Origin: Muricauda sp. SCSIO 64092
GTDB taxonomy: Bacteria > Bacteroidota > Bacteroidia > Flavobacteriales > Flavobacteriaceae
DNA: 64,000 nucleotides
Direction: 5' to 3'
Assembly (NCBI RefSeq): GCF_023016285.1
Contig: NZ_CP095413.1
Coordinates: forward strand, 4,419,001-4,483,000
Part shown: piece after piece, positions 53,865 to 62,507 of the stretch
How positions within the stretch are numbered: the first letter of the stretch is position 1
Layout: the number at the start of each line of letters is the position of its first letter
Position numbers and translations under genes: made by a program
Notes under the pieces: generated by a model
The model's database searches: none
What the model saw: the letters and a program-made list of their open reading frames with translations, nothing else
Told to the model about the DNA's origin: nothing

Positions 53865-55271
53865 CTATCGCTTTTGTAAAAGTACTACATTTTCCACGTG
53901 GTGGGTCTGCGGGAACATGTCCACAGGTTGTACGCCCACCACTTGGTAGGATGCATCCATTAGGGCCAAATCCCGAGCTTGTGTAGCACTGTTGCAACTT
54001 ACATAAACGATTTTTTCTGGAGCAATGTTTAACAATTGTTCAACAACTTTTTTGTGCATTCCGTCCCTGGGGGGATCGGTCACGATTACATCCGGTCGAC
54101 CGTGGAGCGCAATAAATTGGTGGTCCAGAACCGTTTTCATGTCCCCCACAAAAAACGCCACATTGTCAATACCATTGTTTTGGGCATTTTCCCTGGCATC
54201 CGCAATAGCCTCTGGAACCGCTTCTATCCCAATTACTTTTTTGGCCTTTTTTGCCACAAATTGGGCAATGGTTCCCGTGCCTGTGTATAGATCGTAAACC
54301 AGCTCCTTTCCCGTTAAGCCGGCAAAATCCCTCGCTATTTTGTAAAGTTCATAGGCTTGTTCGGAATTGGTCTGATAAAAGGACTTGGCATTGATTTTAA
54401 ACTTTAATCCTTCCATTTCCTCTACAATATGATCGCTGCCCGAATAGCAAACAACTTCCTGGTCGTAAATAGTGTCATTTGCTTTCGTATTAATGATGTA
54501 TTGCAATGAGGTGATTTCTGGGAATTTCCCCACTAAATGATGCAACAGGAGTTCCCTTTTTTCCCTGTGGTCTTCAAAAAACTGGAGGACCACCATGATT
54601 TCTCCCGTTGATGCGGTTCTGATCATAAGCGTTCGTAACATCCCCTGCTGCTTTTTGGGATTAAAAAAGGTCATTCCCCGATCTTCGGCAAAAGACTTGA
54701 CTGCCAGCCGAATGGCATTGGATGGGGCCTCCTGCAAATGACATTTCCTGACATCCAGGATTTTGTCCCACATCCCGGGAATATGAAATCCAAGGGCGTT
54801 TCTGTTTTCAATGGTAGCATCCGATAGGATTTCCTCCTCGGACAACCATCGGGAATCCGAAAAGGAGAATTCCATCTTGTTTCGGTAGAAATACTGCTTT
54901 TTGGAATCTAAAATTGGGGAAATCCCCGGTAGTGTTATCCCACCAATACGTTTAAGGTTGTTTTCAACCTCCCTTTGCTTATAAAACAACTGGTGTGTGT
55001 AGGACATATGTTGCCATTTACAGCCACCACAGGTCCCAAAATGTTCACAGACCGGGACGGCCCTTTTTTCGGAATAGGTATGGAAATGTGTGGCGACCCC
55101 TTCAAAATAGGCTTTACGTTTTTTATGGGTCTGTATGTCCACAATGTCCCCAGGTACTGCATTGGACAGGAAAATAACCCTACCGTCCGGTGCCTTTGCC
55201 ACGGATTTCCCTTTGGCTCCGGCATCCACCACTTCCACACGTTCAAAAAATTGGCGCCTGTTTTTTCGCAT
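53865..55271 (-). CDS. rlmD: 23S rRNA (uracil-C5)-methyltransferase RlmD
   Basis: A 468-residue RNA-modifying enzyme. An N-terminal TRAM-like segment (VEVVDAGAKGKSVAKAPDGR) is followed by iron-sulfur cysteines (CEHFGTCGGCKWQHM, with the fourth in VRKCHL). The SAM-binding Rossmann core has DLYTGTGTIAQFVAKKAKKV and VTDPPRDGMH. The catalytic Cys is in KIVYVSCNSATQARDLALM. It methylates U1939-type positions of 23S rRNA using S-adenosylmethionine. Length and motifs are complete. It is first in the operon with DUF6452 and DUF6048. The symbol follows the family; RlmC/RlmD specificity in Bacteroidota is not certain. Confidence 0.9.
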   Translation of the reverse strand: MRKNRRQFFERVEVVDAGAKGKSVAKAPDGRVIFLSNAVPGDIVDIQTHKKRKAYFEGVATHFHTYSEKRAVPVCEHFGTCGGCKWQHMSYTHQLFYKQREVENNLKRIGGITLPGISPILDSKKQYFYRNKMEFSFSDSRWLSEEEILSDATIENRNALGFHIPGMWDKILDVRKCHLQEAPSNAIRLAVKSFAEDRGMTFFNPKKQQGMLRTLMIRTASTGEIMVVLQFFEDHREKRELLLHHLVGKFPEITSLQYIINTKANDTIYDQEVVCYSGSDHIVEEMEGLKFKINAKSFYQTNSEQAYELYKIARDFAGLTGKELVYDLYTGTGTIAQFVAKKAKKVIGIEAVPEAIADARENAQNNGIDNVAFFVGDMKTVLDHQFIALHGRPDVIVTDPPRDGMHKKVVEQLLNIAPEKIVYVSCNSATQARDLALMDASYQVVGVQPVDMFPQTHHVENVVLLQKR

Positions 55272-55365
55272 GCCGCAAAAATAATGGTTTAAGGGCTGTA
55301 AATTGAGAAGAAATTTTATGGCCGGGGAACCTTTTTAAAAGATTACCGTCCATAGTATGTAAACC

Positions 55366-55929
55366 ATGGGTAAACCAAATAGAATAGTGGACTCGTTACT
55401 GGTCATTTCCTATCAAGGAGGGAATAAAAAGGCCCTGGACCTCTTGGTAAGGCGATGGAACACCAAACTCTGTGCCCATGCGTATCGCTATTTGGACGAT
55501 TGGGAGCTGGCCAAGGATGTTACCCAAGATACCTGGAGTACCGTTCTGGCCAAAATTCATATGCTACGGGACAGCAATAGTTTTGGGAGTTGGGCCATGA
55601 CCATAGCTGGTCGAAAGGCCTTGGACACCATTGCCAAACAGACCAAACGGAAAAAAGAGGTCAAACCGCAGTTCTGGGAGAACCATGAAACGGTTCCTGA
55701 ACCCTTAATTACCAAGGAAGCCCAGATCAATCGAATTCTAAAGGTAATGGCCACCTTACCCTTGGAACAGAAAATGGTGTTGCGATTGTTCTACTTGGAG
55801 GAGTATAGTTTAAAGGAAATCAGTGCTATCACCAACACCTCCGTAAATACGGTAAAAACGAGATTGTTTAGGGCCCGCGAAAAAATAAAGGAAGAACTAA
55901 AAATAAGAAAGGATGAAAAAAGAGATTGA
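55366..55929 (+). CDS. ECF-type RNA polymerase sigma factor
   Basis: A 187-residue sigma-70 family factor with region 2 (about 20-85: LDLLVRRWNTKLCAHAYRYL, DDWELAKDVTQDTWSTVLAK) and region 4 (about 125-180: LPLEQKMVLRLFYLEEYSLK, EISAITNTSVNTVKTRLFRA). Regions 1.1 and 3 are absent, as in ECF factors. It overlaps the following DUF6768 gene by 17 bp. That gene encodes a small membrane protein in the place of an anti-sigma factor. Confidence 0.9.
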   Translation: MGKPNRIVDSLLVISYQGGNKKALDLLVRRWNTKLCAHAYRYLDDWELAKDVTQDTWSTVLAKIHMLRDSNSFGSWAMTIAGRKALDTIAKQTKRKKEVKPQFWENHETVPEPLITKEAQINRILKVMATLPLEQKMVLRLFYLEEYSLKEISAITNTSVNTVKTRLFRAREKIKEELKIRKDEKRD

Positions 55930-56302
55930 ACAATTGGATGAGTTGATCAAGGAAACACTTTCCAAGGAAGAGGCACAGTTTTATGAGGAATTGGAAGAAA
56001 AAAATCTGTTCGGTAAGATTACAGAGGTGTATAAAAGTAAGATGGGCTGGCTGGCCATCATCATGAATATTATGCACTTAGCGCTCTTTGGATGTTTCAT
56101 TTATGTTCTGGTGCAATTTTTTGATGCCGAGGCTACAAAGGACTTAATAGTTTGGGCCTCTGCCGGTTTTTGCTGTTTGATTTTTATGGCCATGATGAAA
56201 TTGTACGTTTGGATGCAGATGGACAAGAATGATGTCCTACGCGAACTGAAGCGCGTGGAATTACAGATTTCCGTTTTGGCCCATAAACGGGACAACTCCT
56301 AG
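55913..56302 (+). CDS. DUF6768-like membrane protein (possible anti-sigma partner)
   Basis: A 129-residue protein. The N-terminal 45 residues are acidic and helical (LDELIKETLSKEEAQFYEEL), followed by two transmembrane helices (about 48-68 and 80-100) and a short basic helix. It fits DUF6768. The 17-bp overlap with the ECF sigma gene and the cytosolic-helix/membrane layout suggest it restrains the sigma factor; that role is inferred. Confidence 0.75.
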   Translation: MKKEIEQLDELIKETLSKEEAQFYEELEEKNLFGKITEVYKSKMGWLAIIMNIMHLALFGCFIYVLVQFFDAEATKDLIVWASAGFCCLIFMAMMKLYVWMQMDKNDVLRELKRVELQISVLAHKRDNS

Positions 56303-56332
56303 CATAGGATAGGCATCGTGTGGAAATATTTT

Positions 56333-56340
56333 TAAATTTG
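56333..56340 (+). promoter_or_regulatory. Candidate -7 box for rocD
   Basis: TAAATTTG matches TAnnTTTG and lies 106 bp before the rocD ATG. No clear -33 box is seen. Confidence 0.35.
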
Positions 56341-56445
56341 TGTCGCTACAGGGATGATTTCTCTCCTACGCTGAATTTTCGATACTTGTCGAAAGGATAA
56401 AGGTGCAGAAGGAATAGCTAAAGTCGTATTCTAAAATTTTTGATC

Positions 56446-57726
56446 ATGGCAGTAGTTGATACACTTACTTCGCAAGATGCCATTGCATTGGAGAACCAGT
56501 ATGGAGCACAGAACTATCACCCCCTTCCCGTTGTTTTGAGTAAGGGGGAAGGTGTTTATGTTTGGGATGTGGAAGGGAAGAAATACTATGACTTTCTTTC
56601 GGCCTATTCCGCAGTAAATCAGGGACATTGCCACCCTAAGATTATTTCCGCATTAAAAAATCAAGCAGAGAATCTAACGTTGACTTCCCGTGCGTTTTAC
56701 AATGATGTCCTGGGCAGGTATGAAAAGTATGCCACGGAATTTTTTGGGTTTGATAAGTTGTTGCCCATGAACACAGGGGCCGAAGCAGTGGAAACCGCAA
56801 TGAAACTGGCCCGTAAGTGGGGATATGAGAAAAAGGGTATTCCTTCCAACCAGGCCAAAATAGTGGTCTGCCAGAATAACTTTCACGGTCGTACCATTTC
56901 CATTATTTCGGCATCCAACGATCCCATAGCTACGGAGAATTTTGGACCCTTCACCCCGGGGATAGTTTCGATCCGGTATAACGATATCAATGCCCTTTCC
57001 GAAGTGTTGAAAGACAACAATGTGGCGGCATTTTTAGTGGAACCCATTCAGGGGGAAGCTGGGGTTTATGTCCCCGATAAGAACTATATCAAGGAGGCTT
57101 TTGAGTTGTGTAGGTCCAAAAATGTCCTTTTCATAGCGGACGAAGTGCAAACGGGGATTGCCCGAACGGGTAGATTATTGGCAACCTGTGGCAATTGTGC
57201 CTGTGCAGATAAGAACTGTTCGGGAACACCGGAGGTAAAACCGGATGTGTTGATTTTGGGAAAAGCAATTTCCGGGGGCGTATTTCCCGTTTCCGCCGTT
57301 TTGGCGAATAATGAGGTTATGGATGTCATTCGTCCCGGTAACCATGGTTCCACTTTTGGGGGTAATCCGTTGGCATGTGCCGTTGCCCTTGCTGCTTTGG
57401 AAGTGGTAAAGGAGGAACGACTTGCGGAAAATGCCGATACCCTTGGAAAAATTTTCCGGGCGGAAATGGAGAAACTGATCCAGGAAAGTGATTTGGTGCG
57501 TTTGGTCCGTGGCAAAGGGCTGTTGAATGCCATTGTCATCAATGATACGGAAGATAGTTCAACGGCCTGGAATATTTGTATGGCGCTTAAGGGGAACGGA
57601 TTGTTGGCCAAGCCCACCCATGGAAATATCATACGGTTTGCACCTCCCCTGATCATGACGGAGGAGCAGTTGTATGAATGTATCGCCATTATACGAAAGA
57701 CCATTTTGGAATTTAAGGTCCAATAA
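56446..57726 (+). CDS. rocD: Ornithine--oxo-acid transaminase
   Basis: A class-III PLP aminotransferase of 426 residues from ATG 56446 (ATG 56440 adds two). Seen are [75 protein letters not shown] and the PLP lysine Lys273 in [18 protein letters not shown]. It converts ornithine and 2-oxoglutarate to glutamate semialdehyde and glutamate in arginine/proline metabolism. A cysteine-rich insertion, [11 protein letters not shown] (Cys248, 251, 253, 258), lies just before the PLP lysine. It ends at a strong terminator. Confidence 0.92.
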   Translation: MAVVDTLTSQDAIALENQYGAQNYHPLPVVLSKGEGVYVWDVEGKKYYDFLSAYSAVNQGHCHPKIISALKNQAENLTLTSRAFYNDVLGRYEKYATEFFGFDKLLPMNTGAEAVETAMKLARKWGYEKKGIPSNQAKIVVCQNNFHGRTISIISASNDPIATENFGPFTPGIVSIRYNDINALSEVLKDNNVAAFLVEPIQGEAGVYVPDKNYIKEAFELCRSKNVLFIADEVQTGIARTGRLLATCGNCACADKNCSGTPEVKPDVLILGKAISGGVFPVSAVLANNEVMDVIRPGNHGSTFGGNPLACAVALAALEVVKEERLAENADTLGKIFRAEMEKLIQESDLVRLVRGKGLLNAIVINDTEDSSTAWNICMALKGNGLLAKPTHGNIIRFAPPLIMTEEQLYECIAIIRKTILEFKVQ

Positions 57727-57727
57727 A

Positions 57728-57756
57728 AAAATCCCCGAAAGGGGATTTTATTTTTT
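57728..57756 (+). terminator. rocD terminator
   Basis: AAAATCCCC-GAAA-GGGGATTTT with a following T-run. It faces the convergent gene ending at 57776 and can serve both. Confidence 0.88.
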
Positions 57757-57775
57757 CTGGCAAACAGAAAAGCGT

Positions 57776-59083
57776 TTACGGGACGGTTGCCCCACTTCTA
57801 TTGGCACGCCTGAGCTGTCTTTGGATTTTCTTGATGGCGGACTCAATGGATTTTTCGGGTTCTATAATATTGTATTCCCCCCAAAAATCAGGGTCGGCAA
57901 ATCCAATGGCCTCATCGGTCAGGATGATGGAACGCCTTATTTTTTCCTTGTTTTTGAGTGATTCCCCTGAGGTATTTTTCTTCCAATCGGTTATGGCCAT
58001 TTCGGCAGACATGCTATAGACGGAATTGAAGAGCTTACCCTTCCAGTTTACCTTAAATTCCATTAGCACATTGCTATAGCTATAATACCATTTCCCATCC
58101 TTTTCCCTATAGTCCACACGATAGGCAACTTCCGTGGGCCACACGTCCACCCTTGCCGGCTTTTTTCGAACAAAAAGCTTCGATGCCAAATTACGATCGG
58201 TAATGTTCAATTGATAAATGGCACTGGTCAGCGTTTTGTTTTCAAAATCTATGAATAATTCCCCTTGGTACAACGGATCCCTAATAGAAGGCAGTTGACT
58301 AAATGAAATCACATAGATCAACCGGTCATTGATATACGTGGAACGCTCAAAATTAAATACGTAATTATCCACGCTACCATCCACGAAAATAAAATCGGTA
58401 TACTTCATGATGTCCACATAAAGCGTATTGAAAGGTCCACCCTGTAGTTTTAGGGCAACGGTATCCAATTTACTGTAATCCGTGCTTTTCCTTGCCTTGA
58501 ACAACTTCATGGCATCGTTCCTATTGGAAGTGTACGGGGTTTTATAGATATTGACCACGGCCTCGGATAAGGAGACATTTTTTCGACGTTTTTTAATGGT
58601 TTCCCTATAAAAAGCGGTCATGACCGTATTGTTGTCCGTGTATTTTTCCCCTCTTCTGGAGAAGACTTCCCGGACCAGCTTTTCAGCATCTTTTGGAGCA
58701 TTTATGTTCACACTGCTCAGTTGCGTAAAAGATACTTTCAATGGGATTTTATTACCGTTTTCCTTCAGTTCATTCAAAGGAATGGTTTTACTTTCATACC
58801 CCAAAAAAGCAATAACGATCTTACCTTCGGTTGTGGACGCCGGTATTTTTAAAAGGAATTCACCATCTGCATTGGAGACGGTGCTGATGTTTGAATTGGC
58901 CAATGCGATGGATGCCAAAGCCAAAGGCTTTTTTGTGTTTGCATCAAAGATTTCCCCTTTATATTCGGAAAACCGTTCTTGATCTTGTTGAAAGGCCTTG
59001 GCGTGCTGCACACCCAACCCCGTCAATACAAGACCGAGTACAAAGACCCAATGTTTCATACTATAAACTATTTTCGTTTTCAT
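57776..59083 (-). CDS. Secreted carboxypeptidase-D-like domain protein
   Basis: A signal peptide (WVFVLGLVLTGLGVQHAKA) is followed by a carboxypeptidase-regulatory-like beta-sandwich (about 38-125: YKGEIFDANTKKPLALASIA, STVSNADGEFLLKIPAS, IAFLGYESKTIPL). A roughly 300-residue conserved domain follows (AVVNIYKTPYTSNR, YVFNFERSTYINDRLIYVIS, LFIDFENKTLTSAIYQLNI), as in many Bacteroidota envelope proteins. It may help outer-membrane assembly or binding; no enzymatic motif is present. The 59084-59306 stretch upstream contains no gene. Confidence 0.78.
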   Translation of the reverse strand: MKTKIVYSMKHWVFVLGLVLTGLGVQHAKAFQQDQERFSEYKGEIFDANTKKPLALASIALANSNISTVSNADGEFLLKIPASTTEGKIVIAFLGYESKTIPLNELKENGNKIPLKVSFTQLSSVNINAPKDAEKLVREVFSRRGEKYTDNNTVMTAFYRETIKKRRKNVSLSEAVVNIYKTPYTSNRNDAMKLFKARKSTDYSKLDTVALKLQGGPFNTLYVDIMKYTDFIFVDGSVDNYVFNFERSTYINDRLIYVISFSQLPSIRDPLYQGELFIDFENKTLTSAIYQLNITDRNLASKLFVRKKPARVDVWPTEVAYRVDYREKDGKWYYSYSNVLMEFKVNWKGKLFNSVYSMSAEMAITDWKKNTSGESLKNKEKIRRSIILTDEAIGFADPDFWGEYNIIEPEKSIESAIKKIQRQLRRANRSGATVP

Positions 59084-59306
59084 GATTCCTAATTTTATGT
59101 AAAATTAATGAATGTTCGTTTTGTGTTGTACTATTGTTTTTCGCGTTATTCCGATTGTGCCTCGGAATCTCATTATGCTGAATATGAATTCTTTATGATG
59201 AGAACCTGAAACCAGTTCGGTTTGACGTAACGTTCTGCGCTTACTTACGGATACGCTATTAAAATTAATGTGAATTTTAACAACGGACTGTTAAAAACTA
59301 TAAAAA

Positions 59307-59518
59307 AACGTGAGTTCGATATCATTTTTTATCAACCAAAATCCGTCAAATTGAGTGGTTTTTCGAAATGAAATGAAGAAAAATTGTATCGAAATTAGGA
59401 TTTTGCAAGAAAATTACTTGCCTGCCTGCCCTGCAGCCGGCAGGCAGGTTTTTCGATACATTTTTGCTGTCGCAAAAACACTCAAAATGACGTAATTTTC
59501 TTATATCGAACTCACATT
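59307..59518 (+). mobile_element. MITE-like element, copy 3 (212 bp)
   Basis: Left end AACGTGAGTTCGAT, right end ATCGAACTCACATT, same internal segments as copies 1 and 2. The tip of the hairpin is expanded (CCTGCCTGCCCTGCAGCC, GGCAGGCAGG), which accounts for the 8 extra bases over copy 1. It is uninterrupted and shows the empty site for the insertion in copy 2. Confidence 0.8.
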
Positions 59519-59538
59519 AAAACAAAAAAGCTCCCGTT

Positions 59539-59928
59539 TTAGCCTTCGTAAATCTCCAGGGGCAGGTTATCCGGGTCCGTAAAAAAGGTAAACTTCTTTT
59601 GGGTAAGCTCATCAATACGGATGGGTTCCGTTGCTATTCCTGCCTCGTTGAGCCGCATTACCACGGCTTCAACATCTTCCACTTCAAATGCTAGATGGCG
59701 TAGTCCACAAGCTTCGGGACCACTTGTCCTTTCCGGAGGACTGGGGAAGGAAAACAATTCAATCGTGTAACGGGCATTCAGCGCCAAGTCCAACTTGTAG
59801 GAGTTGCGTTGTTCCCGGTAGGTTTCCCTTAAAACTTCCAGACCAAGGACCTTGGTGTAAAAATGCTTGGATTTGTGATAATCGGAACAAATAATGGCAA
59901 TATGGTGTATTCCCTTGAGCATGGACAT
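59539..59928 (-). CDS. VOC-family (glyoxalase-like) protein
   Basis: About 129 residues from ATG 59928 (or 59922). The vicinal-oxygen-chelate fold is evident: MLKGIHHIAIICSDYHKSKH, FYTKVLGLEVLRE, LRHLAFEVEDVEAVVMRL and FFTDPDNLPLEIYEG, with metal-ligand-like His and Glu. It is probably a small metalloenzyme acting on an unknown substrate; lactoylglutathione lyase-like is possible but not specific. Its start overlaps the stop of the upstream peptidase gene (TAATG), so the two are co-translated. The longer start at 59979 is not needed. Confidence 0.8.
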   Translation of the reverse strand: MSMLKGIHHIAIICSDYHKSKHFYTKVLGLEVLRETYREQRNSYKLDLALNARYTIELFSFPSPPERTSGPEACGLRHLAFEVEDVEAVVMRLNEAGIATEPIRIDELTQKKFTFFTDPDNLPLEIYEG

Positions 59929-62387
59929 TAATTCACCATAAAGAGGGCATTGGCAAAAAAGAGCTTTCCATTTTCCCAAAAACCTCTAAAAAGGGGGTTG
60001 TCCACCATGTACACCACTCGGCCCCTACCATATTTTTCAACGCCAAACACCAAGGATTTTCCAATCTTTTTTTGGATTTCACTGCCCGCAAAACCCGAAA
60101 CAGGCTTGGTTTTGTTTTCAAGGTATACCGTATTCCCATGGGGTAGATAGTCGTAGGTGTCACTACCAAGTTTTAGACTAAAGTATTGGTTTCCATACCC
60201 ATAGGCCAAAGGATGGGTGTTGTCCACCTTGGTTTCAAAGATAGCCCCGGTGATGGCATTCTTCATGGATTCCCGCTGAAGGTCCTTGTGCGGCATTAGA
60301 TTGGCATCCGAACTGTCCTTAGTGTATTCCTTTTGCTTGATGCCAAAGCCGTTTTCCCCGTCTATTCCTTTTATGGCCCCTCCCATGGCAATTAATTTAC
60401 CGCCGTGTTGAACCCAATTTTTAATGGCTTTTAGCCTATCCTCATTCATAAACGGGGAATAGCGCCCTCCGGGCAGTACAAAAATGTCATATTCATCCAG
60501 GTTTACACGATCCACGTAGTCGGCATCGATTACGGTGAGCGGATAATGCAATTGCCTTTCGAAGAAATGCCATATTTCACCAAAACGAAGGGTAGAGGTA
60601 GGGCCACCGGCAAGAATGGCCACTTTCGGTTTTTTTATCATTTGCACATAACGTGAACCAAAATCCTTTCCAGAATCCACATAACCGGTATTCGTGGGCG
60701 TGAGTAGCGTATGGTGCTTATGGGCCACTGTGGAAAGCACCTCAATGAAGTCCTTCTTTTCCGCATTGTCCGAAGAAACAATAATAAGACTGCCCCTTGC
60801 AAACGATTGGCCGTTGATGCTAAAGGGGGCATAAGCGGTCCTCACCCGAATGTCGTTCTGTAACAAATCCGCAAGGAAACGGGCATCCCTCATACTGTTC
60901 CACTCTAAAATATGGGCATAGGCTCCTTCATGGATGTTCGCACCCTTTGGAGGATACATATTCCACTCATCCGTTACCTCATAAGGAACATTTGAGAGGC
61001 TTGCCGTGGCATCGAGTCCATAGGCATAAGGAAGTGACCATGCCGTAATATCATAGGTCAGTGAATCGCTCAATTTAGCATTGGGTTCAAATAGTACCTT
61101 GACCATGGTTCCCTTGGCTTGATCCGTGGAAACGACCAATGAATTATCGTCTATATTTCTTGATTTTGTGGTCCTAGAGGCATAATTGAACCCTTTTACG
61201 GTACCTTTCTTTGCCCTACCGTACACAATTTCGTGATTGGCCAATAGGTTTTCCAATGCGTTGATATGATCTGGATTTCCACTTAATACATAGCTCTTGT
61301 ACTTAAAATCCCTGTCCTTGTAAAACTTTTTGAATTCGCTGGTCAGTTTTTCCACATTTTTGGAAGCTACTTCAACGGTGGACAGCCCTGTGGTGAAGTG
61401 ATGCGCAATCCGGTCCTTCAAGGTAAGTGTGTCCCCTATTCCAGTGATGATCCCCAATCCTGCGCGCCCACTGCCCCCTTGTTCGTAGGTCATGCCAACG
61501 GCCCCATTATAGGTAGGGTAGGTATCGCCATAGCTTGGATAGAACAGATCAAAAACCTCTTTGGTAAAATAGAACCATCCGTTGGCATCAAAATACTTGG
61601 CATGGTTCCTTCCAATGGTTTCCTGAAAGTTTCTTTGAAAATCGGTAATCACTTCATGATAGGGCTCTGCAGCCGGGGCAAAATAATAAGGGTTGTTTAC
61701 CCCTTGCTCATGAAAGTCCACGTGAACGTGGGGCAACCATTTGTTGTACTCTTTAATGCGTTGTTGGCTTTCTGCCTGTGTCAACCAGGCCCAGTCCCTA
61801 TTTAGATCGAACATATAGTGGTTGCTTCTCCCCGACAGCCATCCTTCATGGTGTTCTTTGCTATTGGGGTCCACTTGATATGGGGTATTTTTATATTGGT
61901 TGTACCAATTGATGTACCGATCTCGGCCATCCGGATTCATACAGGGATCAATGATGACCACTGTATTTTCCAAATACCCACTTTTTTGGGTCAGCAGCTC
62001 ATAAATGGTCTTCATGGCGGCCTCCGTACCAACGCTTTCGTTGCCATGTACGTTGTAACTTAACCAAACAATGGCCTTGGAAGCATTTCCTTCACCTTCC
62101 AATGCCTTTAGGTGTTCTTGTCGGATACTTTCCAGGTTCGCAAGGTTTTCAGCCGAAGAAACGAAAGCTAATACCAAGGGCCTACGTTCGTAGGTTTGGC
62201 CATATTCCATTAACTTTACCCGTGCACCCTCACTTTTCGCAATATGCTCATAATAGTCCACTACCTCATGATGCCTACTGAATTGGGTGCCCAAATCATA
62301 GCCGAGAAATTCGGAGGGGGATTGAAGTTCTTGGGAAAAAATGGAAGTCGTGAAAATAAGGGAAAGGGATAGTAAAAATCGCTTCAT
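59928..62387 (-). CDS. M14-family zinc carboxypeptidase-like protein, secreted
   Basis: ATG 62387 gives the signal MKRFLLSLSLIFTTSIFSQ. A TAGATTTG -7 box at 62419-62412 lies between this ATG and the longer start (62414), which supports the shorter one. The peptidase domain (about 40-340) has zinc ligands in SYNVHGNESVGTEAAMKTIY (HxxE), a third His in HVDFHEQG, and the catalytic Glu in MTYEQGGSG. A class-I-amidotransferase-like domain occupies about 590-800 (VAILAGGPTSTLRFGEIWHF, YDIFVLPGGRYSPFMNEDRL), without the catalytic Cys triad. Periplasmic peptide processing is likely. Confidence 0.88.
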   Translation of the reverse strand: MKRFLLSLSLIFTTSIFSQELQSPSEFLGYDLGTQFSRHHEVVDYYEHIAKSEGARVKLMEYGQTYERRPLVLAFVSSAENLANLESIRQEHLKALEGEGNASKAIVWLSYNVHGNESVGTEAAMKTIYELLTQKSGYLENTVVIIDPCMNPDGRDRYINWYNQYKNTPYQVDPNSKEHHEGWLSGRSNHYMFDLNRDWAWLTQAESQQRIKEYNKWLPHVHVDFHEQGVNNPYYFAPAAEPYHEVITDFQRNFQETIGRNHAKYFDANGWFYFTKEVFDLFYPSYGDTYPTYNGAVGMTYEQGGSGRAGLGIITGIGDTLTLKDRIAHHFTTGLSTVEVASKNVEKLTSEFKKFYKDRDFKYKSYVLSGNPDHINALENLLANHEIVYGRAKKGTVKGFNYASRTTKSRNIDDNSLVVSTDQAKGTMVKVLFEPNAKLSDSLTYDITAWSLPYAYGLDATASLSNVPYEVTDEWNMYPPKGANIHEGAYAHILEWNSMRDARFLADLLQNDIRVRTAYAPFSINGQSFARGSLIIVSSDNAEKKDFIEVLSTVAHKHHTLLTPTNTGYVDSGKDFGSRYVQMIKKPKVAILAGGPTSTLRFGEIWHFFERQLHYPLTVIDADYVDRVNLDEYDIFVLPGGRYSPFMNEDRLKAIKNWVQHGGKLIAMGGAIKGIDGENGFGIKQKEYTKDSSDANLMPHKDLQRESMKNAITGAIFETKVDNTHPLAYGYGNQYFSLKLGSDTYDYLPHGNTVYLENKTKPVSGFAGSEIQKKIGKSLVFGVEKYGRGRVVYMVDNPLFRGFWENGKLFFANALFMVN

Positions 62388-62411
62388 AAAAGGTTTCGTT
62401 AGCTTAGGAAT

Positions 62412-62419
62412 CAAATCTA
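62412..62419 (-). promoter_or_regulatory. -7 box of the M14 peptidase gene
   Basis: TAGATTTG on the minus strand matches TAnnTTTG, with a TTG about 21 bp upstream. It places the transcript start near 62405 and supports translation from 62387. Confidence 0.5.
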
Positions 62420-62507
62420 ATTAAAAAAACGCGCATTGTGCAATTAACTTATTTTTAGGAGTGCAATGGTAGAAGTGGTTTATCTTTAGCCTGATATTTA
62501 AGTTTGA

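Noticed and set aside
53854..53997. Longer start for the DUF6452 lipoprotein
   Set aside because: It reads through the rlmD 3' end in another frame; the signal peptide begins at 53853.
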